64,000 nt of DNA from Mayamaea pseudoterrestris (Eukaryota; Bacillariophyta; Bacillariophyceae; Sellaphorales; Sellaphoraceae), in contig BROI01000020.1 of NCBI GenBank assembly GCA_027923505.1, positions 372,001 through 436,000 on the forward strand, read 5' to 3'. This document shows, piece by piece, positions 1-10,160 of this stretch. The notes below the pieces were generated by a model. The model had not been told where the DNA came from, ran no database searches, and saw only the letters and a list, made by a program, of their open reading frames with translations. Numbering within the stretch: the stretch's first letter is position 1; the number at the start of each line of letters is the position of its first letter. A program made the translations under genes and the position numbers.

Positions 1-1509
1 CAAGGAGATAGCCGACTTAAAGGAGAAGGAAGGCATCGATTGGGATCTTGACACCCCAAGAGGTGCGACTCACGACGCGCAAGCCAGCGACAGTGAGGAA
101 GAGGAGAGTGTCAACGGTGACGTTGACAACGTGGCATCAGCAAACGAGCGAGCTGTCACAAAGATTGACCATGGGGAAGGAAGAACAATCGATCCGGGCG
201 CGTTGTAATACCAAGGCAACGATTGATCGAGCAAAACGCGTGGCGTATCAGCTGGCGACCCAAGAATGCGTTGGCGATGCTGGACTGTGAGCTTACGCTC
301 AACGCGGCAATCATCGAGGAGATGGAGGAAGGCGAGTGCTACACGCCGGCGCGCGACGAGTTAGCGCGTTGGCGCGAAGGGATTGGCGATGGCATTGCGC
401 ATACATCAGAGCTACAAGTAATGAAGTTCACAGCGAGGCAATGGCGAAGGGACCAGTCGCTGAATGGCAGAAGGCGGTTGACGACGGGCATGATCGAATG
501 CTCAAGTATCAAATGCTTCAAAGAAATCCCACGCTCGCAGCTTCCTGAAGGAACGAAGCTGATCGACACGACATGGGCAATGAAGCAAAAGGCAAACGGA
601 ACAAAGCGAGCAAGAATGGCGGTCAGGGGATTCCAGCAGATCGAAGGAGTCCATTACGATCCCAAGTCGGTGTCGGCGCCTGTCGAATCTATCGACGACG
701 CGCATCATGTTGGTATTGATGTTGATGGCACGCTGGGACGCGCACATTGTCGACGTGCGAGGAGCATTCTTGCAAGGCAAGTTCGAAAACGACGAAAAAA
801 GATTTACATTAAGATACCACAAGGATTCGAAAAGCATTATAAAGCAGACAGCGTGTTGCAGCTGTTGGCGCCAGTGTACTGGATTGATACAAGCGGCGTA
901 CTGTTTCTATTTGGTGTTGGTCAGAGCGTTCGACAACCAAGGATACGGAAGGAGCAAGGCCGATCCATGCCTCTATTATCAATGGGGCGAACAAGGATTA
1001 CATCTTTGGTCGAAATCATACGGATGACTGCTTGTCGGCCGGAAAGGATATCATCACAGCGAAGAACAAATTCATGAGCGAACTCCGACTGCGAGGACAT
1101 TGGCGAGTTGAAAGAGCACATCGGCTGCAAGATCGATATCAACAAGGAAGAAGGATGGTTGAAGATAACTCAACCAGTCGCAATTCAAAGACTCAAAGAC
1201 GAGTTCAATATACCCGACGAGCTCGATGAGGAGAGGCTTCCCGGCGTCACCGGGAAGCAAGTTAAGAAAGACGGCGAAACAATCGTTGGAGCGCAGGAGC
1301 ATCAACGAGTTTCGCAGCGGCGTTGGCATTGTTCAATGGATTAAAAGAGGCTCGAGACCAGAGATAAGCAACGCTGTTAGAGACGTTGCAAGGCGTCTAC
1401 AAGGACCAACGGAAGCGCATGTGAAGCGAACCATCGAATCATGCGCTACTTAACGAGGACTCCGGAGCGTGGACTCGTCCTCAAGCCATCGAGGCAATGG
1501 GATGAACCA
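1..1509 (+). pseudogene. Copia A internal copy 1, partial and decayed
   Basis: The sequence parallels copy 2 from about 4229 onward and holds the end of the integrase region and reverse-transcriptase sequence, then meets LTR 1. It is broken, with more than ten small breaks relative to copy 2, so it cannot be active. It is much more diverged than the LTR next to it, which is odd; either the LTR was homogenised or base quality is poor at this edge. Confidence 0.85.
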
Positions 1510-1779
1510 TGCTGAGAATCGGTGATTAAACAGGTGATCCTCAGTACTATGGCCTACATCCCAGGGCATTGGTAAAGATGCGGGATCGACTGGCTGCGTT
1601 GCAATGAACAGGACAGTTAGCTATAGAGACTCGGAGACACTCTTGGAGAGGTCAAGATTCCAAGAGTTACGGCGGTCGCTTAGGATAGAATAAGCTCACT
1701 CTTTTATAGCGGATCTTTTGCAAGCGAATAGGAGAGGTTTATATCGTAAATTACAAGTACATTTGGAGCAATCTCAGCA
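1510..1779 (+). repeat. LTR 1 of copia A
   Basis: This 270-bp repeat has TGCTGAGA/TCTCAGCA ends and is identical by eye to LTRs 2 and 3. It is the 5' LTR of internal copy 2. The Gag start codon lies 35 bp downstream of it. I did not recognise the primer-binding site. Confidence 0.95.
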
Positions 1780-1814
1780 TACCTTAAGGTAGCCTCGGAG
1801 ATACCCGAGTCAGC

Positions 1815-4655
1815 ATGGCTGAACCAGCCCAAGGAATCGTTCCTGCAAGGACTGACGAGGAGCGATGGAAAGATGAGCGCTGGAACAAGAAGCCTGCGGC
1901 GATCCCCAAGTTGGATAAAGACAAGAAGTTTTGGACTTGGAAGATGGAGATCGAGGCGTGGCAAGTTGCGCATGACTTGGACAAGGTAATGGATCCAAGC
2001 GGATGGGCGGACCTGCCGACGCGAGAAGAACAGCCAAATCAATCGTACGCCAACAGGCGAGCCGTCAAGATGAACAAGGTAGCCATGGCGCAGTTAATCA
2101 TGGCGCATGGCGACGGAGACAAGGGAGCGGAGTTCCTCTTGATCATTACGGAATCAAGGACGGAAGCGTGGCCGACGGGCAAGGCAAGTGACGTCATGAA
2201 GAAGCTGATCGAACAATATCAGCCGACCGATCAAGTTGCCCAATTAAAGTTGATGGATGACCTTAGCAGTCTCTCGATGCGAGACAGCCAAAATCCAACC
2301 AAGTTGTTCCTAAAGGTAGCAGAGCTGGAGAGTCAGTTTCTAGCGTCAGGAGCAAAGCTCGAGGAGCGTCAAGTCGTTCCTCATATCATCAAGGCCTTAC
2401 CGGAGCGGTACAGCGGACGAGTGTCGGCCATGTTTGAAAAGCACAAGGAGCTAACCAAAGCAATGATACGCGAAGGCGTAGAGGCAGAATATCGCCTCCA
2501 AGTGGCGAAAGGCGCCATCAAGGAAGACGACGATGAAGATGAAGATGAACAAGCTCTCTTTACTCAATCGTCGATCGGAAACCCCAAGGGCTGCTGGCTT
2601 TGCGGCAGCACGGAACACAAGAAGAAGGACTGCCCAAAGTATAAAGGGAACGGCGGCGGCGGCGGAGGCAACAGAAGCAGGTCGAAGAAAAGATTCCAAG
2701 GAACGTGCGACGAATGCGGAAAGCAAGGGCACAAGAAAGAAGACTGCTTTCATCTTGAGAAGAACGCCTCCAAGCGCCCCGCTTGGTTCAAGAAGATCTT
2801 GGAGAAGAAGAATGAGTCGGCAAATGTCACTTGTGACGACGAATTCTTCATCATGGCAACCAAGGGCGTCGCGGAGGTCGACGACGAGTTGTGGTTTGCC
2901 GACAACGGGTGCACGAGCGCCATAACGAAGTCAAAAGAAGCAATGTATGAGACAAGGGCAGCAACAAGCGTCGATAAGATCAAAGTCGGGAACAGTGAAT
3001 ACGTACATCCCGAGCTTGTTGGAAAGTTGCGAGGCACAATCGTGGATAAGGACGGCAAGAAGGTTGGAAACTTGTCGTTGGATCGAGTCAGTTACTCGGA
3101 GTCAGCCGTCGGCAACCTCATTCCAGTCGGAAAGATGATAAAGGAAGGTTGGACGCTGAAGCAGTCAATAGATGGACTGGAGTTAAGCAAAGGAAAGCGC
3201 AAGTTAGTCTTCGATGTGACGGTACAAGTCGGCAGCGGAGTCTTCCACGCTATGCGAGTCAAAAGGACGCCGACGACGGCAGAACAAGCAACAGTCGCGG
3301 CAAACGCAAACAGAGTCGTTTCTTACCAACAAGTGCATGAAGAGTTTGGCCACATGGGCAAAGCAGCGACTCGAGCGACAGCGAAGCACTTAGGATGGAC
3401 GCTAACTGGAAAGATGAATCCATGCGTCTCTTGCGGCGTAGCGAAGGCGCGCCAGAAGGATATCGCTCGAAAGGAGCCAGCCGAGAAGGCAAAGACACCA
3501 GGACGACGCATCTACTTGGACTTGACGACGCCAAAGGATAAAGAAGGCAAGAATCTGCCAGGCAAGTTGAACGGTCGATGCATCGTGGACGAGGCGACAG
3601 GATTCAAAGTTGTCGACTTCTTCGCAACCAAGAACGCAATGGTGGAACCAACCTTGAACCTGCTTAGAGAATGGAAGCACAAAGGAAGGGAGGTTGAGTT
3701 TCTAAGGATGGATAACGCTGGCGAGAACAAGAGTCTTGCGAGGCAAGCCAAGGCAGAGGGACTCGTCAAGCGCATTGAATGGACAGCGGCAAACACGCCG
3801 CAACAGAACCACAAGGCAGAAACCTGCTGGCGCACACTCAAAGGGCGTTCAAGAGCTATAGCATACAGAGCAAACGTACCAGAGAAGCAGAGGCAGAAGT
3901 TCTTTGCAAGGCTAGTAAAGCATGCTAGCAAGTTGGATGGACTCACCATGGTCGAGTTGAATGGGGAAATGAAAACACGCTATGAGCACTTTGGCGAAAA
4001 GATTCCACGCTTTGTTAAGTACATGAGGCGTTGGGGCGAGGCGTGCGTGCTGACGAAAGGTGTCAAGAAACCGGGAATGGAATTTGACAAAGGCGCAGTC
4101 GGCATGTTGGTAGGCTTTCCGGATGACCATGAGGGCGACGTCTATCAAGTTTGGAATCCCAAGACGAATAGAGTTGCAGAGGTTAGAGATGTAACGTTCC
4201 TAAACAAGTGGTATTTCCAAGAAACGATCAAGGAGATAGCCGACTTAAAGGAGAAGGAAGGCATCGATTGGGATCTTGACACCCCAAGAGGTGCGACTCA
4301 CGACGCGCAAGCCAGCGACAGTGAGGAAGAGGAGAGTGTCAACGGTGACGTTGACAACGTGGCATCAGCAAACGAGCGAGCTGTCACAAAGATTGACCAT
4401 GGGGAAGGAAGAACAATAACTCGATCCGGGCGCGTTGTAATACCAAGGCAACGATTGATCGAGCAAGTAACGCTGGCGTATCAGCTGGCGACCCAAGAAT
4501 GCGCGTTGGCGATGCTGGACTGTGAGCTTACGCTCAACGCGGCAATCATCGAGGAGATGGAGGAAGGCGAGTGCTACACGCCGGCGCGCACGCGAGTTGG
4601 GCCGTTGGCGCAGGGATTGGCGATGGCATTGCGCATACATCAGAGCTACAAGTAA
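1815..4655 (+). CDS. Copia A Gag-protease-integrase part
   Basis: This long open frame (946 codons) starts at an ATG 35 bp after LTR 1. The N-terminal 250 residues resemble copia Gag. Two zinc knuckles of the form CX2CX4HX4C lie near residues 260 and 298 and would bind the genomic RNA. An aspartic-protease motif in the context WFADNGCTSAI lies near residue 363. A GAG-pre-integrase segment ending in CVSCG precedes the integrase core, where MDNAGE is visible. Reverse transcriptase follows in the next part. Confidence 0.88.
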   Translation: MAEPAQGIVPARTDEERWKDERWNKKPAAIPKLDKDKKFWTWKMEIEAWQVAHDLDKVMDPSGWADLPTREEQPNQSYANRRAVKMNKVAMAQLIMAHGDGDKGAEFLLIITESRTEAWPTGKASDVMKKLIEQYQPTDQVAQLKLMDDLSSLSMRDSQNPTKLFLKVAELESQFLASGAKLEERQVVPHIIKALPERYSGRVSAMFEKHKELTKAMIREGVEAEYRLQVAKGAIKEDDDEDEDEQALFTQSSIGNPKGCWLCGSTEHKKKDCPKYKGNGGGGGGNRSRSKKRFQGTCDECGKQGHKKEDCFHLEKNASKRPAWFKKILEKKNESANVTCDDEFFIMATKGVAEVDDELWFADNGCTSAITKSKEAMYETRAATSVDKIKVGNSEYVHPELVGKLRGTIVDKDGKKVGNLSLDRVSYSESAVGNLIPVGKMIKEGWTLKQSIDGLELSKGKRKLVFDVTVQVGSGVFHAMRVKRTPTTAEQATVAANANRVVSYQQVHEEFGHMGKAATRATAKHLGWTLTGKMNPCVSCGVAKARQKDIARKEPAEKAKTPGRRIYLDLTTPKDKEGKNLPGKLNGRCIVDEATGFKVVDFFATKNAMVEPTLNLLREWKHKGREVEFLRMDNAGENKSLARQAKAEGLVKRIEWTAANTPQQNHKAETCWRTLKGRSRAIAYRANVPEKQRQKFFARLVKHASKLDGLTMVELNGEMKTRYEHFGEKIPRFVKYMRRWGEACVLTKGVKKPGMEFDKGAVGMLVGFPDDHEGDVYQVWNPKTNRVAEVRDVTFLNKWYFQETIKEIADLKEKEGIDWDLDTPRGATHDAQASDSEEEESVNGDVDNVASANERAVTKIDHGEGRTITRSGRVVIPRQRLIEQVTLAYQLATQECALAMLDCELTLNAAIIEEMEEGECYTPARTRVGPLAQGLAMALRIHQSYK

Positions 4656-6232
4656 TGAAGTTCAGCGAGGCAATGGCGAAGGGACCAGTCGCTGAATGGC
4701 AGAAGGCGGTTGACGACGAGCATGATCGAATGCTCAAGTACAAATGCTTCAAAGAAATCCCACGCTCGCAGCTTCCTGAAGGAACGAAGCTGATCGACAC
4801 GACATGGGCAATGAAGCAAAAGGCAAACGGAACAAAGCGAGCAAGAATGGCGGTCAGGGGATTCCAGCAGATCGAAGGAGTCCATTACGATCCCAAGTCG
4901 GTGTCGGCGCCTGTCGTGAATCTATCGACGACGCGCATCATGTTGGTATTGATGTTGATGGCACGCTGGGACGCGCACATTGTCGACGTGCGAGGAGCAT
5001 TCTTGCAAGGCAAGTTCGAAAACGACGAAAAGATTTACATTAAGATACCACAAGGATTCGAAAAGCATTATAAAGCAGACAGCGTGTTGCAGCTGTTGGC
5101 GCCAGTGTACGGATTGATACAAGCGGCGTACTGTTTCTATTTGGTGTTGGTCAGAGCGTTCGACAACCAAGGATACGGAAGGAGCAAGGCCGATCCATGC
5201 CTCTATTATCAATGGGGCGAACAAGGATTACATCTTTGGTCGAGTCATACGGATGACTGCTTGTCGGCCGGAAAGGATATCATCACAGCGAAGAACAAAT
5301 TCATGAGCGAACTCGACTGCGAGGACATTGGCGAGTTGAAAGAGCACATCGGCTGCAAGATCGATATCAACAAGGAAGAAGGATGGTTGAAGATAACTCA
5401 ACCAGTCGCAATTCAAAGACTCAAAGACGAGTTCAATATACCCGACGAGCTCGATGAGGAGAGGCTTCCGGCGTCACCGGGAAGCAAGTTAAAGAGCGGC
5501 GAAACAATCGTTGGAGCGCAGGAGCATCACGAGTTTCGCAGCGGCGTTGGCATTGTTCAATGGATTAAAAGAGGCTCGAGACCAGAGATAAGCAACGCTG
5601 TTAGAGACGTTGCAAGGCGTCTACAAGGACCAACGGAAGCGCATGTGAAAGCGAACCATCGAATCATGCGCTACTTAACGAGGACTCCGGAGCGTGGACT
5701 CGTCCTCAAGCCATCGAGGCAATGGGATGGCACACCAAGCTTTAAGTTCAGATTGAAAGTGATTACGGACTCATCATACGCGTCGGATCCAGACACAAGA
5801 AGGAGTCCAGGAGGCTACAGCACGTTTCTAGAGGACGCGCCAATCGTTCAATGCTCAAAGATGCAAGACTTTGTCACGCTGTCGCCCACGGAGGCGGAGT
5901 TAGTGGAGATGACGAACGGAGCGCGCGAGCTGTTGAGCCACAAGCGATTACTGGAGTCGATTGGATTACAAGTCGAGCTCCCAATGAAAGTTATAGGAGA
6001 CAACAAGGGCGCGTTTGATCTAACGAACAATTGGTCGACGGCCGGCAAGACGCGTCATATTGACGTGCGATATTATTTCCTTCGAGAGTTGAAGGAGAAA
6101 AAGATTATAGACATTGAATGGATTGGAACCGACGACAATTGCGCCGATATCTTTACAAAGAATCTGGGCGTGAAGGCGTTTAACAAGCACGCAAAGGTGT
6201 TCGTCGGCGACGATGAGTACTTTGAAGATTAA
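4571..6232 (+). CDS. Copia A reverse transcriptase-RNase H part
   Basis: This long open stretch carries the copia reverse transcriptase, with the typical blocks MAVRGFQQ and DVRGAFLQG and a catalytic DD box near 5250. The C-terminal RNase H has the usual copia signatures TDSSYASD, LSPTEAEL, DNKGA, TRHIDVRYYFLRE and ADIFTKNL. The element uses these activities to copy its RNA into DNA before integration. The stretch ends 21 bp before LTR 2. Confidence 0.88.
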   Translation: MLHAGAHASWAVGAGIGDGIAHTSELQVMKFSEAMAKGPVAEWQKAVDDEHDRMLKYKCFKEIPRSQLPEGTKLIDTTWAMKQKANGTKRARMAVRGFQQIEGVHYDPKSVSAPVVNLSTTRIMLVLMLMARWDAHIVDVRGAFLQGKFENDEKIYIKIPQGFEKHYKADSVLQLLAPVYGLIQAAYCFYLVLVRAFDNQGYGRSKADPCLYYQWGEQGLHLWSSHTDDCLSAGKDIITAKNKFMSELDCEDIGELKEHIGCKIDINKEEGWLKITQPVAIQRLKDEFNIPDELDEERLPASPGSKLKSGETIVGAQEHHEFRSGVGIVQWIKRGSRPEISNAVRDVARRLQGPTEAHVKANHRIMRYLTRTPERGLVLKPSRQWDGTPSFKFRLKVITDSSYASDPDTRRSPGGYSTFLEDAPIVQCSKMQDFVTLSPTEAELVEMTNGARELLSHKRLLESIGLQVELPMKVIGDNKGAFDLTNNWSTAGKTRHIDVRYYFLRELKEKKIIDIEWIGTDDNCADIFTKNLGVKAFNKHAKVFVGDDEYFED

Positions 6233-6253
6233 GTACATCGGATCAGAGGAGAG

Positions 6254-6523
6254 TGCTGAGAATCGGTGATTAAACAGGTGATCCTCAGTACTATGGCCTA
6301 CATCCCAGGGCATTGGTAAAGATGCGGGATCGACTGGCTGCGTTGCAATGAACAGGACAGTTAGCTATAGAGACTCGGAGACACTCTTGGAGAGGTCAAG
6401 ATTCCAAGAGTTACGGCGGTCGCTTAGGATAGAATAAGCTCACTCTTTTATAGCGGATCTTTTGCAAGCGAATAGGAGAGGTTTATATCGTAAATTACAA
6501 GTACATTTGGAGCAATCTCAGCA
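6254..6523 (+). repeat. LTR 2 of copia A (shared)
   Basis: This 270-bp LTR is identical by eye to the other two. It serves as 3' LTR of copy 2 and 5' LTR of copy 3, which is why the array must have arisen by recombination or duplication rather than by three separate insertions. Confidence 0.95.
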
Positions 6524-6559
6524 GAGTTAAGCAAAGGAAAGCGCAAGTTAGTCTTCGAT

Positions 6560-7999
6560 GTGACGGTACAAGTCGGCAGCGGAGTCTTCCACGCTATGCG
6601 AGTCAAAAGGACGCCGACGACGGCAGAACAAGCAACAGTCGCGGCAAACGCAAACAGAGTCGTTTCTTACCAACAAGTGCATGAAGAGTTTGGCCACATG
6701 GGCAAAGCAGCGACTCGAGCGACAGCGAAGCACTTAGGATGGACGCTAACTGGAAAGATGAATCCATGCGTCTCTTGCGGCGTAGCGAAGGCGCGCCAGA
6801 AGGATATCGCTCGAAAGGAGCCAGCCGAGAAGGCAAAGACACCAGGACGACGCATCTACTTGGACTTGACGACGCCAAAGGATAAAGAAGGCAAGAATCT
6901 GCCAGGCAAGTTGAACGGTCGATGCATCGTGGACGAGGCGACAGGATTCAAAGTTGTCGACTTCTTCGCAACCAAGAACGCAATGGTGGAACCAACCTTG
7001 AACCTGCTTAGAGAATGGAAGCACAAAGGAAGGGAGGTTGAGTTTCTAAGGATGGATAACGCTGGCGAGAACAAGAGTCTTGCGAGGCAAGCCAAGGCAG
7101 AGGGACTCGTCAAGCGCATTGAATGGACAGCGGCAAACACGCCGCAACAGAACCACAAGGCAGAAACCTGCTGGCGCACACTCAAAGGGCGTTCAAGAGC
7201 TATAGCATACAGAGCAAACGTACCAGAGAAGCAGAGGCAGAAGTTCTTTGCAAGGCTAGTAAAGCATGCTAGCAAGTTGGATGGACTCACCATGGTCGAG
7301 TTGAATGGGGAAATGAAAACACGCTATGAGCACTTTGGCGAAAAGATTCCACGCTTTGTTAAGTACATGAGGCGTTGGGGCGAGGCGTGCGTGCTGACGA
7401 AAGGTGTCAAGAAACCGGGAATGGAATTTGACAAAGGCGCAGTCGGCATGTTGGTAGGCTTTCCGGATGACCATGAGGGCGACGTCTATCAAGTTTGGAA
7501 TCCCAAGACGAATAGAGTTGCAGAGGTTAGAGATGTAACGTTCCTAAACAAGTGGTATTTCCAAGAAACGATCAAGGAGATAGCCGACTTAAAGGAGAAG
7601 GAAGGCATCGATTGGGATCTTGACACCCCAAGAGGTGCGACTCACGACGCGCAAGCCAGCGACAGTGAGGAAGAGGAGAGTGTCAACGGTGACGTTGACA
7701 ACGTGGCATCAGCAAACGAGCGAGCTGTCACAAAGATTGACCATGGGGAAGGAAGAACAATAACTCGATCCGGGCGCGTTGTAATACCAAGGCAACGATT
7801 GATCGAGCAAGTAACGCTGGCGTATCAGCTGGCGACCCAAGAATGCGCGTTGGCGATGCTGGACTGTGAGCTTACGCTCAACGCGGCAATCATCGAGGAG
7901 ATGGAGGAAGGCGAGTGCTACACGCCGGCGCGCACGCGAGTTGGGCCGTTGGCGCAGGGATTGGCGATGGCATTGCGCATACATCAGAGCTACAAGTAA
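6560..7999 (+). CDS. Copia A copy 3, integrase part
   Basis: The translation is the same as that of copy 2 between 3216 and 4655, covering the pre-integrase segment, integrase core and the linker after it. It has no authentic start of its own and is a fragment of the polyprotein. Confidence 0.8.
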   Translation: MTVQVGSGVFHAMRVKRTPTTAEQATVAANANRVVSYQQVHEEFGHMGKAATRATAKHLGWTLTGKMNPCVSCGVAKARQKDIARKEPAEKAKTPGRRIYLDLTTPKDKEGKNLPGKLNGRCIVDEATGFKVVDFFATKNAMVEPTLNLLREWKHKGREVEFLRMDNAGENKSLARQAKAEGLVKRIEWTAANTPQQNHKAETCWRTLKGRSRAIAYRANVPEKQRQKFFARLVKHASKLDGLTMVELNGEMKTRYEHFGEKIPRFVKYMRRWGEACVLTKGVKKPGMEFDKGAVGMLVGFPDDHEGDVYQVWNPKTNRVAEVRDVTFLNKWYFQETIKEIADLKEKEGIDWDLDTPRGATHDAQASDSEEEESVNGDVDNVASANERAVTKIDHGEGRTITRSGRVVIPRQRLIEQVTLAYQLATQECALAMLDCELTLNAAIIEEMEEGECYTPARTRVGPLAQGLAMALRIHQSYK

Positions 8000-9576
8000 T
8001 GAAGTTCAGCGAGGCAATGGCGAAGGGACCAGTCGCTGAATGGCAGAAGGCGGTTGACGACGAGCATGATCGAATGCTCAAGTACAAATGCTTCAAAGAA
8101 ATCCCACGCTCGCAGCTTCCTGAAGGAACGAAGCTGATCGACACGACATGGGCAATGAAGCAAAAGGCAAACGGAACAAAGCGAGCAAGAATGGCGGTCA
8201 GGGGATTCCAGCAGATCGAAGGAGTCCATTACGATCCCAAGTCGGTGTCGGCGCCTGTCGTGAATCTATCGACGACGCGCATCATGTTGGTATTGATGTT
8301 GATGGCACGCTGGGACGCGCACATTGTCGACGTGCGAGGAGCATTCTTGCAAGGCAAGTTCGAAAACGACGAAAAGATTTACATTAAGATACCACAAGGA
8401 TTCGAAAAGCATTATAAAGCAGACAGCGTGTTGCAGCTGTTGGCGCCAGTGTACGGATTGATACAAGCGGCGTACTGTTTCTATTTGGTGTTGGTCAGAG
8501 CGTTCGACAACCAAGGATACGGAAGGAGCAAGGCCGATCCATGCCTCTATTATCAATGGGGCGAACAAGGATTACATCTTTGGTCGAGTCATACGGATGA
8601 CTGCTTGTCGGCCGGAAAGGATATCATCACAGCGAAGAACAAATTCATGAGCGAACTCGACTGCGAGGACATTGGCGAGTTGAAAGAGCACATCGGCTGC
8701 AAGATCGATATCAACAAGGAAGAAGGATGGTTGAAGATAACTCAACCAGTCGCAATTCAAAGACTCAAAGACGAGTTCAATATACCCGACGAGCTCGATG
8801 AGGAGAGGCTTCCGGCGTCACCGGGAAGCAAGTTAAAGAGCGGCGAAACAATCGTTGGAGCGCAGGAGCATCACGAGTTTCGCAGCGGCGTTGGCATTGT
8901 TCAATGGATTAAAAGAGGCTCGAGACCAGAGATAAGCAACGCTGTTAGAGACGTTGCAAGGCGTCTACAAGGACCAACGGAAGCGCATGTGAAAGCGAAC
9001 CATCGAATCATGCGCTACTTAACGAGGACTCCGGAGCGTGGACTCGTCCTCAAGCCATCGAGGCAATGGGATGGCACACCAAGCTTTAAGTTCAGATTGA
9101 AAGTGATTACGGACTCATCATACGCGTCGGATCCAGACACAAGAAGGAGTCCAGGAGGCTACAGCACGTTTCTAGAGGACGCGCCAATCGTTCAATGCTC
9201 AAAGATGCAAGACTTTGTCACGCTGTCGCCCACGGAGGCGGAGTTAGTGGAGATGACGAACGGAGCGCGCGAGCTGTTGAGCCACAAGCGATTACTGGAG
9301 TCGATTGGATTACAAGTCGAGCTCCCAATGAAAGTTATAGGAGACAACAAGGGCGCGTTTGATCTAACGAACAATTGGTCGACGGCCGGCAAGACGCGTC
9401 ATATTGACGTGCGATATTATTTCCTTCGAGAGTTGAAGGAGAAAAAGATTATAGACATTGAATGGATTGGAACCGACGACAATTGCGCCGATATCTTTAC
9501 AAAGAATCTGGGCGTGAAGGCGTTTAACAAGCACGCAAAGGTGTTCGTCGGCGACGATGAGTACTTTGAAGATTAA
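7915..9576 (+). CDS. Copia A copy 3, reverse transcriptase-RNase H part
   Basis: The translation is identical to the matching part of copy 2 (4571-6232), with the same reverse transcriptase and RNase H signatures. This exactness at DNA level is the strongest sign of a recent tandem duplication or of an assembly duplication. Confidence 0.85.
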   Translation: MLHAGAHASWAVGAGIGDGIAHTSELQVMKFSEAMAKGPVAEWQKAVDDEHDRMLKYKCFKEIPRSQLPEGTKLIDTTWAMKQKANGTKRARMAVRGFQQIEGVHYDPKSVSAPVVNLSTTRIMLVLMLMARWDAHIVDVRGAFLQGKFENDEKIYIKIPQGFEKHYKADSVLQLLAPVYGLIQAAYCFYLVLVRAFDNQGYGRSKADPCLYYQWGEQGLHLWSSHTDDCLSAGKDIITAKNKFMSELDCEDIGELKEHIGCKIDINKEEGWLKITQPVAIQRLKDEFNIPDELDEERLPASPGSKLKSGETIVGAQEHHEFRSGVGIVQWIKRGSRPEISNAVRDVARRLQGPTEAHVKANHRIMRYLTRTPERGLVLKPSRQWDGTPSFKFRLKVITDSSYASDPDTRRSPGGYSTFLEDAPIVQCSKMQDFVTLSPTEAELVEMTNGARELLSHKRLLESIGLQVELPMKVIGDNKGAFDLTNNWSTAGKTRHIDVRYYFLRELKEKKIIDIEWIGTDDNCADIFTKNLGVKAFNKHAKVFVGDDEYFED

Positions 9577-9597
9577 GTACATCGGATCAGAGGAGAG

Positions 9598-9867
9598 TGC
9601 TGAGAATCGGTGATTAAACAGGTGATCCTCAGTACTATGGCCTACATCCCAGGGCATTGGTAAAGATGCGGGATCGACTGGCTGCGTTGCAATGAACAGG
9701 ACAGTTAGCTATAGAGACTCGGAGACACTCTTGGAGAGGTCAAGATTCCAAGAGTTACGGCGGTCGCTTAGGATAGAATAAGCTCACTCTTTTATAGCGG
9801 ATCTTTTGCAAGCGAATAGGAGAGGTTTATATCGTAAATTACAAGTACATTTGGAGCAATCTCAGCA
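9598..9867 (+). repeat. LTR 3 of copia A
   Basis: This 270-bp LTR closes the array on the right. Unique host sequence begins at 9868. The 5-bp target duplication cannot be tested because the left end of the array is outside the window. Confidence 0.95.
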
Positions 9868-10160
9868 GATTTTGCTGCTTCCTCTATCATTTTCGATGCG
9901 CCGTTCTGCTGATGTGTGGACAGCATGGCATGTAATCCAAAATAGATTTGATAATATATGAAACTAGCGTCGAATATGGAGTCCGATGAGCAAGGCATAC
10001 CCACAGAGGCAGCATCGCCATCATCCGTTTCCGTCGACGCAGCAGTCAATTCCTCGTCTGCAGCCTCCTCCTCAATCAGTGCAACTCCAGCAACAGCCAA
10101 AAAACCATCCATTCGCCACGCCGAAAAGAGGCGAACAAGTACCTGCATTTTGGCGGTCAC

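Larger units (their letters stand above)
1780..6253 (+). mobile_element. Copia A internal copy 2, near-complete
   Basis: The parts in order are Gag (about 1815-2860, with two CCHC zinc knuckles near 2592 and 2706), aspartic protease (active-site region near 2901), integrase (about 3330-4430), reverse transcriptase (about 4660-5560) and RNase H (about 5740-6232). A purine-rich tract at 6245-6253 directly precedes LTR 2, as expected for the plus-strand primer. It looks nearly whole, with about one break in the coding region. Flanking LTRs appear identical, so insertion or homogenisation was recent. Confidence 0.9.
6524..9597 (+). mobile_element. Copia A internal copy 3, lacking gag
   Basis: The copy begins directly after LTR 2 at a point equivalent to 3180 in copy 2 and then runs parallel to it with a constant offset of 3,344 bp. 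It holds integrase, reverse transcriptase and RNase H but no Gag, knuckles or protease region, so it could not form particles on its own. By eye it is identical to copy 2 over its length, including the tract before LTR 3. Confidence 0.9.
1..9867 (+). mobile_element. Tandem array of Ty1/copia family A (three internal regions sharing LTRs)
   Basis: The stretch reads internal copy 1, LTR, internal copy 2, LTR, internal copy 3, LTR. The three 270-bp LTRs (1510-1779, 6254-6523, 9598-9867) look identical by eye and begin TGCTGAGA and end TCTCAGCA, a perfect 8-bp terminal inverted repeat. The order protease, integrase, reverse transcriptase, RNase H marks the Ty1/copia superfamily. Copy 2 is the most complete. 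Bases 3180-6523 and 6524-9867 are a direct tandem repeat of 3,344 bp with no difference that I could see. The array starts before the window, so its 5' target site cannot be read. Identical LTRs point to very recent activity or recent homogenisation; an assembly artefact is the main alternative. Confidence 0.93.
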
